A stretch of 21,297 bases of DNA, from IMG/VR virus record IMGVR_UViG_3300030107_003150, positions 1-21,297 of that record; one strand, 5' to 3'. Positions 15,832 through 20,190 of this stretch are shown piece after piece (position 1 is the stretch's first letter; every line of letters starts with the position of its first letter). The DNA comes from a virus. Made by a program: the position numbers and the translations under genes. The notes beneath the pieces were generated by a model. It had not been told where the DNA came from, made no database searches, and saw nothing but the letters and a program-made list of their open reading frames with translations.

Positions 15832-16280
15832 GTTCCTAATGTTCCGTCATTTTTTACGTCTTTCCCACTAATGGGATCAACTCGAATAACGTCTGGTTTT
15901 CTAGTAATTAATTCTATAGGTTGTTTGATGACGATAGTTTGATAACCGCTACCATTTCCTATATTTCCATTTGATTCATCTTCTTTCTTTTTCTTTTTCG
16001 CTCCAGTCGCCGCACCCACAGAGACACCCCATCCTGCAAGGATATTCCCCAATAATCCAGCCGCAAAAGTTGAGTCCACTCTTGGCTGGTCTGGGATGTC
16101 AAGGCCAAACATGCGATTGGGCAATTTTATGTATCCAAGAGACAAGACGATCAAGCACCAGGCAAGAATGGCCCCCTGTGCAGTTGTAGACACCAGAAAC
16201 ATGATTTTTTCTTGGTAATCAGGCTTGTCATCCTCCTCTACAGCAATAGCTTTTGTTTGGGGGCTTGATTTTTCAGCCAT
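15828..16280 (-). CDS. Two-helix membrane protein, holin candidate
   Basis: This 150-residue protein has an acidic N-terminus (AIAVEEDDKPDYQEK) and two hydrophobic helices at about residues 26-50 (IMFLVSTTAQGAILAWCLIV) and 70-93 (DSTFAAGLLGNILAGWGVSV), joined by a short loop. A run of five lysines (95-99) and a polar C-terminal domain of about 50 residues follow. Two helices with both ends inside and a basic run after the second are common in class II holins, but the long C-terminal domain is unusual, so the holin reading is tentative. It is the first gene of the - strand operon and is divergent from the gene at 16327 with only 46 bp between them. Confidence 0.78.
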   Translation of the reverse strand: MAEKSSPQTKAIAVEEDDKPDYQEKIMFLVSTTAQGAILAWCLIVLSLGYIKLPNRMFGLDIPDQPRVDSTFAAGLLGNILAGWGVSVGAATGAKKKKKEDESNGNIGNGSGYQTIVIKQPIELITRKPDVIRVDPISGKDVKNDGTLGT

Positions 16281-16326
16281 AAAAAACTAGAAACAATAGT
16301 CTAAGATTACACATAAAAGGTTAAAA
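16281..16326. promoter_or_regulatory. Short divergent intergenic region, presumed promoters
   Basis: Only 46 bp separate the divergent genes starting at 16280 (-) and 16327 (+), so both operons should be started from here or from inside the neighbouring genes. On the + strand, TAAGAT (16303-16308) could be a -10 box, and AAAAGG (16315-16320) is a plausible ribosome binding site for ATG 16327. No convincing -35 is visible on either strand. The call rests mostly on gene orientation. Confidence 0.35.
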
Positions 16327-16515
16327 ATGCCTCAAGAACTACTAGCAGCACTTGTTGGGGCTGCTGTTTCTGGTCTGTTGATGGTTATTTCAAACTACAC
16401 AAATAAACGACATAGAGACCTAATAGAGCTATTCCACCGCATGAATGCAGTAGAACAAAACCTAGCTAGATTAGAAGGAACTAAGAGAAACCCAAACGGA
16501 TGGAGGAACAGATAG
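16327..16515 (+). CDS. Small membrane protein with coiled-coil tail
   Basis: This 62-residue protein has a single N-terminal membrane helix (PQELLAALVGAAVSGLLMVI) followed by NYTNKRH and an amphipathic helix (DLIELFHRMNAVEQNLARLE) and a basic end. This layout, a short N-terminal anchor and a cytoplasmic or periplasmic helix, fits small lysis-associated or membrane-anchored phage proteins, and with the two-helix protein transcribed away from it a lysis role is possible. AAAAGG lies 7 bases before the ATG. The 3' end overlaps the next small frame by 16 bp. No named family. Confidence 0.68.
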   Translation: MPQELLAALVGAAVSGLLMVISNYTNKRHRDLIELFHRMNAVEQNLARLEGTKRNPNGWRNR

Positions 16516-16616
16516 CAAGGGCTAAAGCCAGAATCAAAGAGTTAGAGACATTAGTAAAACACTGGGAAAAACAAAACCCCCTACCGTCCAAGCTAGGGGG
16601 TGATGTCTATATCTAA
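16500..16616 (+). CDS. 38-residue helical peptide (possible gene)
   Basis: ATG 16500 opens a frame that overlaps the end of the preceding gene and encodes a charged amphipathic helix (MEEQIARAKARIKELETLVK) and a short end (HWEKQNPLPSKLGGDVYI). The overlap and helix pattern favour a real small gene. However, its last third coincides with a strong hairpin at 16576-16601 that reads as a terminator on the other strand, so coding and regulatory use overlap here. Confidence is moderate at best. Confidence 0.45.
   Translation: MEEQIARAKARIKELETLVKHWEKQNPLPSKLGGDVYI
16567..16601 (-). terminator. Rho-independent terminator for - strand transcripts
   Basis: ACCCCCTA (16576-16583) pairs perfectly with TAGGGGGT (16594-16601) around a 10-base loop. 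On the - strand the hairpin is followed by TTTTGTTTTT (16575-16566), a good U-tract; on the + strand no T-run follows. It would stop transcription arriving from the right, just after the 36-residue - strand frame at 16660-16770. Confidence 0.72.
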
Positions 16617-16659
16617 TGTTGATGTTTGATACTTAAGCTTGCAGCCTCCTAATAAATTG

Positions 16660-16770
16660 CTATCTAACTTTAGCCAGTTCTTTTTCGGTGTTCAATAGGT
16701 AAGCTCTCTCAATTTGTCTTCTTTTTTCTAAGCAGTGTGAACAAAAACATACAATCGTTTTTTGCTCCAT
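16660..16770 (-). CDS. 36-residue CxCxxC peptide (possible gene)
   Basis: The frame begins at ATG 16770 after AGGATT and encodes MEQKTIVCFCSHCLEKRRQI and a helical, charged end (ERAYLLNTEKELAKVR). The C8-x-C10-x2-C13 group could bind metal, although three cysteines alone do not make a full zinc site; the neighbouring His12 could be the fourth ligand. The frame lies between two hairpins that act as terminators for - strand transcripts, one just after its stop, which supports its being transcribed. The AGGA is close to the ATG (2 bases), which weakens the start. Confidence 0.42.
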   Translation of the reverse strand: MEQKTIVCFCSHCLEKRRQIERAYLLNTEKELAKVR

Positions 16771-16798
16771 AATCCTGTTAGGTTGGGTATCGGCTTAA

Positions 16799-16837
16799 AC
16801 AACAAAACCTCCCTTGCTGTGCAAATCTCGGGAGGTT
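16799..16837 (-). terminator. Second - strand rho-independent terminator
   Basis: AACCTCCC (16806-16813) pairs with GGGAGGTT (16830-16837); inside the loop TTGC/GCAA can pair again, giving a long bulged hairpin. On the - strand it is followed by TTGTTGTTTAAG (16805-16794), a moderate U-tract. It would end - strand transcripts coming from the zinc-ribbon gene side. On the + strand it forms the first hairpin of a three-hairpin leader before the gene at 16915. Confidence 0.58.
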
Positions 16838-16840
16838 CTG

Positions 16841-16890
16841 ATGTAGCGGAGGGGATCAAGCCGCTATGCCAAATGTAGCGGTTTTATATA
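16841..16890 (+). promoter_or_regulatory. Attenuator-like mutually exclusive hairpins before the 16915 gene
   Basis: The nine bases ATGTAGCGG occur twice (16841-16849 and 16873-16881) around one complement CCGCTA (16861-16866). The first copy can pair with CCGCTA (loop AGGGGATCAAG), or the second copy can (loop TGCCAAATG). Only the second pairing is followed at once by TTTTATATA (16882-16890), making it a terminator; the first would prevent it. This is the geometry of a transcription attenuator. What would switch it is not visible. Confidence 0.5.
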
Positions 16891-16914
16891 AGATTGTGAA
16901 GAGTGAGTCTAATT

Positions 16915-17100
16915 ATGCGAAAACTAGCTAAACCTTTCCTACCTCTTCTTTATGCTTTTTTGCGTAGTGAAGCAGGTAAAAAACTGTTACTTGATCTATT
17001 GAAAGCAGCAGCAAAACAGACTACAAATACACTGGATGATCAAGCTGTAGATTTTCTACAAGCAAGGTTATATCCCAAATCTAATACGAATTTACAATGA
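16915..17100 (+). CDS. Small hydrophobic/basic hypothetical protein
   Basis: From ATG 16915 the product is 61 residues (a GTG at 16903 in frame would add four). It begins MRKLAKPFLPLLYAFLRSEA, then GKKLLLDLLKAAAKQTTNTL and a C-terminal DDQAVDFLQARLYPKSNTNL. It looks like an amphipathic helical protein, possibly membrane-associated. GAAGAG at 16898-16903 is a possible ribosome binding site. It directly follows the attenuator-like hairpins, and its stop overlaps the next ATG (ATGA), so it leads a three-gene + strand unit. Function not recognised. Confidence 0.68.
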   Translation: MRKLAKPFLPLLYAFLRSEAGKKLLLDLLKAAAKQTTNTLDDQAVDFLQARLYPKSNTNLQ

Positions 17101-17261
17101 GCGATTACGATCCAAATTGGTTAGAAGAAGATAGACAAAGGATGTTAAACATGGAGCGTTGGTACGTTCTTGATGGTCGTCACAGACCTGACAATCCTTT
17201 ACATGGTGTCTACACTGGATTAGCAGCTAAAGGGAAAGAATTAGATGGAGAGTTTGGATGA
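17097..17261 (+). CDS. 54-residue hypothetical protein
   Basis: ATG 17097 overlaps the TGA of the preceding gene, a strong sign of a coupled real gene. The product is soluble and charged: MSDYDPNWLEEDRQRMLNME, then RWYVLDGRHRPDNPLHGVYT and GLAAKGKELDGEFG. The segment LDGRHRPDNPLHGVYTGL, with its conserved-looking Gly/Arg/Pro spacing, suggests a small folded domain, but I know no family. It overlaps the next gene by 17 bp. Confidence 0.66.
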   Translation: MSDYDPNWLEEDRQRMLNMERWYVLDGRHRPDNPLHGVYTGLAAKGKELDGEFG

Positions 17262-17535
17262 ACAATTTATTCTGTTAGATCAACTAATGGAACCTCCTTC
17301 AATGGAGCAAGAATTAGAACTAGAAAAAAAGATCCGATGGTTCTCAGAAGGAGCTACTAAAGAGCAACTTTTAAAACATTGCGAAGCAGTCGAAAGGCAA
17401 AGCTTTCAGCAAGCACAATTCATTGCTAATTGTTTAACTGAAATAGCAAAATGCAAAGCTAAAATTGCTTGCTTAGAGAATCCTGTAAGACAACCTACGT
17501 TTAAAAATTTCCTAAGAAAAGTACTTGATTTATGA
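17245..17535 (+). CDS. Small helical protein of cyanobacterial/cyanophage type
   Basis: This 96-residue protein is entirely helical in character: LDQLMEPPSMEQELELEKKI, RWFSEGATKEQLLKHCEAVE, RQSFQQAQFIANCLTEIAKC. The pattern of a short acidic start, a helix with W..EGA..E.L, then QQ..FIA..L..IA is reminiscent of small proteins widespread in marine cyanobacteria and their phages, a recollection I cannot verify here. The start at 17245 overlaps the previous gene; ATG 17288 is a shorter alternative. It ends 6 bp inside the convergent zinc-ribbon gene. No enzymatic motif is visible. Confidence 0.65.
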   Translation: MESLDEQFILLDQLMEPPSMEQELELEKKIRWFSEGATKEQLLKHCEAVERQSFQQAQFIANCLTEIAKCKAKIACLENPVRQPTFKNFLRKVLDL

Positions 17536-17745
17536 AGGGACAAATGTTGCATCAGAGCCAGATTTACCCCATTTAACTTCGCTGCTTTTTATAACAACTT
17601 CTGGGTACTGAAGAGAATACCAACGGTGATCACAGATAGGACATCTTCTGCGCCTAATCGTGACTCCATCATTGTCTCGTTTAGTGCATACAACTCTAGT
17701 CCTAAGATTTGGACACTTAGGGCAAGGACAATAAGTTTGATTCAT
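17530..17745 (-). CDS. NrdR-like zinc-ribbon protein
   Basis: This 71-residue protein has C8-P-K-C11 and C35-P-I-C38 with 23 residues between the pairs, and the stretch RTRVVCTKRDNDGVTIRRRR before the second pair. This is the layout of the NrdR N-terminal zinc ribbon (CPxC ... IRRRRxCxxC). The ATP-cone that completes NrdR is missing, so this is a free ribbon of the type phages use as small DNA- or RNA polymerase-binding regulators (compare Ogr/Delta, which differ in spacing). Extra cysteines at 6 and 20 are present. It is the most downstream gene of the - strand module and is preceded by the unusual repeat region 17746-18136. A regulatory role is inferred. Confidence 0.75.
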   Translation of the reverse strand: MNQTYCPCPKCPNLRTRVVCTKRDNDGVTIRRRRCPICDHRWYSLQYPEVVIKSSEVKWGKSGSDATFVPS

Positions 17746-17760
17746 TATCTACGGAGCTGG
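17744..17760 (-). repeat. 17-bp direct repeat, copy 1 (ATTATCTACGGAGCTGG on +)
   Basis: Identical to 19380-19396. Similarity continues for about 21 bp further at roughly two thirds identity. This copy overlaps the start codon of the zinc-ribbon gene. At the other copy the same bases encode the C-terminal Pro-Ala-Pro-stop of the gene at 19385-19594. Confidence 0.75.
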
Positions 17761-17815
17761 AACGAGAATGTTTTGTATGTGTTAAAGAAGTCCGATCTTA
17801 ATCGTATATCGGGAG
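17747..17815 (-). pseudogene. Decayed copy of the 3' end of the 19385-19594 gene
   Basis: Read on the - strand, the bases before the zinc-ribbon start encode IQNILVPAP-stop, matching the AQHILTPAP-stop end of the gene at 19385-19594. Just upstream, in another frame, LPDIRLRSDF resembles the WPDKRRSEH of that gene, but a stop interrupts the frame. The simplest reading is a partial duplication of the small gene that has since decayed by a frameshift. The alignment is short and made by eye. Confidence 0.42.
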
Positions 17816-18142
17816 CGATGGAGTTGAGGCGAGATGAAACGAATCGAGTGGTCATGCAGCGATGCGCGAAGAGGAGAGTCAAAGGGAATGGGGCTGCAAC
17901 GAGGCGATTTCTCACTCATCACCACGAAGGGCTTAAGTGAGTTGAAACACTTTTAATCGTGAAGTGTGAACGATTGCGGGGAGTCGAGGGGAAGCGAATT
18001 GAGTTGAATAGAGTCGGATAGAGGAGGATAGGATAGCTAAGACAAAAAATTAGGATGCACTTTTAGTCGTGAAGTGCGAACGATTGCGTTGAGTTGAAAA
18101 GTGTGGAATCGAGCTGAAAAGAGTAGAAACGGATAGCTAAGA
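17792..18142. repeat. Three hairpins with shared TTARTCGT loop plus 10-bp phased GAGTYGA arrays
   Basis: Hairpins: CCGAT/ATCGG (17792-17812), ACACTT/AAGTGT (17947-17967) and GCACTT/AAGTGC (18057-18077). Each contains TTAATCGT or TTAGTCGT between its arms, although the arms differ; the last two differ by an A-T to G-C pair change. After each comes GA(A/G)CGAT and a run of degenerate GAGTYGA heptamers starting at 17821/17831, 17981/18001/18011 and 18091/18111/18121, all in a 10-bp register. Two units end in GGATAGCTAAGA (18031, 18131); the last of these runs into the stop of the 18137 gene. Unlike flanking DNA the + strand is purine-rich. No gene is visible. An origin, operator array or structured RNA are the options. 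Confidence 0.7.
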
Positions 18143-18640
18143 ATCAGGTGGGATAAGCTTGGATGTCTTGATCAGAGACTTGGGTAAAGATTGACCTTTC
18201 CGTGTCGTCTGTAAAGACTGTTTTCTTGCCCCATCAGCAGCAGCAGCAATAAACGCATGATGAATTTGTTTAGTCTCTAACTTGCGTTTCTCTGATTCAT
18301 TCAAATTGTCAACGTCAATGTCAGTTAGTAACCTTCTGGCATTTTTACGTTGCTTCCTAATACCTGCTGTTGCTTGTGATGCCAAGTAATCAGGTGCTTC
18401 TTTGTCTGTAAGAATCCGAAGAGTTTTTTCTTCTCCTGTTTTTTCTTGTTTAATAACTATAGGTTCATTGATTTCTGCCCTTAGTTTTTGAATCTCTTCT
18501 TTTACTCTCATGTAAGCAAATTCATCAAAAGCATAATCAGGGAAATGATATTTATGAAATTCAATGATTTGTTCTTGAGTAATGGAAGAACCTTTTTCAA
18601 GGTTCCTCCAATCAAGTGGATGAATAGTTGAATCAGACAT
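18137..18640 (-). CDS. Conserved phage hypothetical protein (helical)
   Basis: The 167-residue product from ATG 18640 overlaps the end of the upstream gene by 8 bp. It has ITQEQIIEFHKYHFPDYAFD near residue 20, a helical middle, then LRILTDKEAPDYLASQATAG and IRKQRKNARRLLTDIDVDNL, and a basic end. The LTD-x-EA...G-x-R...R...DV pattern recalls a family found in many siphophages next to the same partner as here, but I do not know an assigned function. Charged, no membrane helix, no catalytic motif. The two genes form a unit separated by 110 bp from the upstream small genes, inside a DNA recombination/replication neighbourhood. Confidence 0.75.
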   Translation of the reverse strand: MSDSTIHPLDWRNLEKGSSITQEQIIEFHKYHFPDYAFDEFAYMRVKEEIQKLRAEINEPIVIKQEKTGEEKTLRILTDKEAPDYLASQATAGIRKQRKNARRLLTDIDVDNLNESEKRKLETKQIHHAFIAAAADGARKQSLQTTRKGQSLPKSLIKTSKLIPPDS

Positions 18641-19274
18641 CAAAACCTACCTCTACTAAATCACCAGCAGTAAATCTTCCATGTCTCGGTCTCCATGTAC
18701 CAAGACCTTCAGCTTTACCAGCCATTTTGATAATTCTTTTAAGTTGTTGAATACTTAATATTTCATCATCAACAGTCAAATTATAAGTAACCTGCCAAAT
18801 TGGAAACATTAAACGATTAACCCATACACCCCTAGAAGTAAATGCTGCTAATTGAAATTTTGGTGTTCTTGAATTGAACATTTCAATAGCTTCTTTTGGG
18901 CCGTCATATTCAATGGCTGCATCGTTAGAAACAACAACAGAACGAAGAACATCTTTTCCTAATTTCCATTTTGTTGCGGCATTTCTTAAGCAGCGTTGGA
19001 AATTAGCACCTGGAAGGATTGGGTTGGCAAATCCTTCAAAGTCAACAGTGTTTTCTGATTCGTCAACTGAGACTTCACCTTGCTTGTCCCAATAACCTGA
19101 GAAAACCCAATCAAGAGTTCTTAAAGCACGATGATCCTCGTCATTTTTCTTCTTCTTGGAATGGAAGAAAGATCTTTGTTTTGAGCCTTCTCCTAATGGA
19201 TCGGAACTTGCAACATTTGAGCAAAGTAGAGGGCCATCGCTCTCTAGCGTTACTTGAAAGCCTTTTAAAGCCAT
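18633..19274 (-). CDS. Conserved phage protein with GLGTWRPRHGRF end motif
   Basis: The protein has 213 residues. Visible blocks: SDGPLLCSNVASSDPLGEGS (residue ~12), KKKKNDEDHRALRTLDWVFS, an ILPGANFQRCLRNAATKWKL helix, AIEYDGPKEAIEMF, and near the end AGKAEGLGTWRPRHGRFTAG. This set of motifs (PLL...DPL, K-x-DED, YDGP, GLGxWRPRxGRF) recalls a widespread uncharacterised phage family whose members usually sit beside replication or recombination genes. The glycine/arginine-rich end is reminiscent of RAMP/Cas7-like nucleic-acid binding folds; that is a guess from motif shape only. It is the first gene after a 110-bp gap and overlaps the following gene. A nucleic-acid role is inferred. Confidence 0.78.
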   Translation of the reverse strand: MALKGFQVTLESDGPLLCSNVASSDPLGEGSKQRSFFHSKKKKNDEDHRALRTLDWVFSGYWDKQGEVSVDESENTVDFEGFANPILPGANFQRCLRNAATKWKLGKDVLRSVVVSNDAAIEYDGPKEAIEMFNSRTPKFQLAAFTSRGVWVNRLMFPIWQVTYNLTVDDEILSIQQLKRIIKMAGKAEGLGTWRPRHGRFTAGDLVEVGFDV

Positions 19275-19284
19275 AGATGATTAC

Positions 19285-19314
19285 CTTAACGGTGACAGTG
19301 AAATGCTCTTAACG
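19285..19314. promoter_or_regulatory. Candidate operator: paired CTTAACG repeats in the 19275-19384 gap
   Basis: The 110-bp gap before the 18633-19274 gene holds CTTAACG twice (19285-19291 and 19308-19314), 23 bp apart, about two helical turns. The second lies in the imperfect palindrome GCTCTTAACGAGC (19306-19318). On the - strand, TATGAG (revcomp near 19334-19339) could be a -10 box. A promoter with a two-site operator would fit, but the boxes are weak. Confidence 0.38.
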
Positions 19315-19379
19315 AGCTTGTTATTATCTTCTCATAGCATCATAGGATTGCAACAACATATTTACATATCATCATATTT

Positions 19380-19396
19380 ATTATCTACGGAGCTGG
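19380..19396 (-). repeat. 17-bp direct repeat, copy 2
   Basis: Same 17 bases as 17744-17760. Here they encode the last residues of the 19385-19594 product and its stop, so this copy is likely the source and the other the derived one. Confidence 0.75.
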
Positions 19397-19594
19397 CGTA
19401 AGTATGTGTTGTGCGTGTTCTGACCGTCTCTTATCAGGCCATTTCACTTCGTAGTAATAACAAATTCGATCTCTTTTATTATGTTTCTCTATAACCTTGG
19501 TAATCGTTCCTCTGTTTGATTCTGTTCTTAGGAAGACTCCTGTATTCCTTTTCTTATTTACTTGATCATTGATCTTGTATTTCGGTGAGGGCAT
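19385..19594 (-). CDS. Small basic SH3/KOW-like hypothetical protein
   Basis: The product has 69 residues, strongly basic: KYKINDQVNKKRNTGVFLRT, then GTITKVIEKHNKRDRICYYY and EVKWPDKRRSEHAQHILTPA. The pattern of short beta strands (NDQV, GTITKVIE, CYYYEVKWPD..RSEH...L.P) is typical of SH3-like beta-barrels of the KOW or chromo type, used by small phage proteins to bind RNA, DNA or ribosome/polymerase. No known name. Its start overlaps the upstream gene by 29 bp. A decayed copy of its 3' end lies at 17747-17815. Confidence 0.65.
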   Translation of the reverse strand: MPSPKYKINDQVNKKRNTGVFLRTESNRGTITKVIEKHNKRDRICYYYEVKWPDKRRSEHAQHILTPAP

Positions 19595-19763
19595 TTTTTT
19601 GTAGGTAAAGTTCGACTAATTTTTTTTTACTGCAATGAGCATTTGACTCGGCTAATGATCTTAACTCTCTACTTGGAAGGTCTAAAAGAAACCTTTTAAA
19701 TCCGTCATACGGTTTAGGACTTTTATAAACAAAACCTGATCCAAGCCAGTCAAGAAAATTCAT
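19566..19763 (-). CDS. Small hypothetical protein with possible Rho-N/SAP-like helices
   Basis: The product has 65 residues: MNFLDWLGSGFVYKSPKPYD, GFKRFLLDLPSRELRSLAES, NAHCSKKKLVELYLQKNALT. The last half, L-x-x-L-A-(x5-6)-SKKKLVELYL, recalls the short helix-extended-helix of SAP and Rho N-terminal domains that bind nucleic acid, a weak resemblance. It starts one base after the preceding stop and overlaps the next gene by 29 bp, as usual in this compact - strand set. Confidence 0.6.
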   Translation of the reverse strand: MNFLDWLGSGFVYKSPKPYDGFKRFLLDLPSRELRSLAESNAHCSKKKLVELYLQKNALTEIQDQ

Positions 19764-19764
19764 G

Positions 19765-19953
19765 TCACAATTCTTTTTTCCAAAGGATACTAGCCCCAGG
19801 ATTATTATCTTTAGCCTTTTGATGGGCTTCTTCTTTTGAGTATCCCCAATACTTCATATTGCGTCCTTGCATCTTTGGTTGACAGACCCAAAACACATGT
19901 AACTTTGCAGTAGGTGGAACACTATTAGAAGAAACAATAGAGTGATAGGTCAT
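19765..19953 (-). CDS. Small hypothetical protein (tandem relative of its neighbour)
   Basis: This 62-residue protein has a beta-strand-like part (AKLHVFWVCQPKMQGRNM) followed by YWGYSKEEAHQKAKDNNPGA and SILWKKEL. The second half matches, with conserved spacing, the corresponding part of the gene just upstream (S-K-E-x-A-x4-K-x3-P-x3-I in both), which suggests that the two arose by duplication. The ATG overlaps the TGA of that gene (ATGA). No function recognised. Confidence 0.6.
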   Translation of the reverse strand: MTYHSIVSSNSVPPTAKLHVFWVCQPKMQGRNMKYWGYSKEEAHQKAKDNNPGASILWKKEL

Positions 19954-20189
19954 GCACTTAAGAAGGATCTAACCGTCTTGCTTTTAACAATGTATGGGCA
20001 TCCTTCTCCAACCTGGATTTCGATTGCCTTTTCTGGCTCTTTGGCCTTGATAATGCGTAGCGCACTTTCTTTACTGCCAGCAAGGATGTTGCCCCTACAA
20101 ATCCTGTGATTAGTAAGGGTAAGTTCGTAGGGGTAAACTCTGGTGACAGAGTGGATCTGATCGTCATTTGCTGATTGTAATAAGCTCAT
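19950..20189 (-). CDS. Small hypothetical protein
   Basis: The product has 79 residues from ATG 20189, one base after the stop of the upstream gene. A longer reading from ATG 20246 would run deep into that gene and reads like a shadow. Features: SVTRVYPYELTLTNHRICRG, then NILAGSKESALRIIKAKEPE and KAIEIQVGEGCPYIVKSKTV. This is a strand-helix-strand pattern with the S-K-E-x-A...K...P...I spacing shared with the next gene. No catalytic residues stand out. Part of the early - strand operon by position. Confidence 0.63.
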   Translation of the reverse strand: MSLLQSANDDQIHSVTRVYPYELTLTNHRICRGNILAGSKESALRIIKAKEPEKAIEIQVGEGCPYIVKSKTVRSFLSA

Positions 20190-20190
20190 T

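Noticed and set aside
17626-17940. 104-residue + strand frame
   Set aside because: It is antisense to the zinc-ribbon gene and then runs into the repeat region; composition is Arg-rich with no coherent pattern or ribosome binding site.
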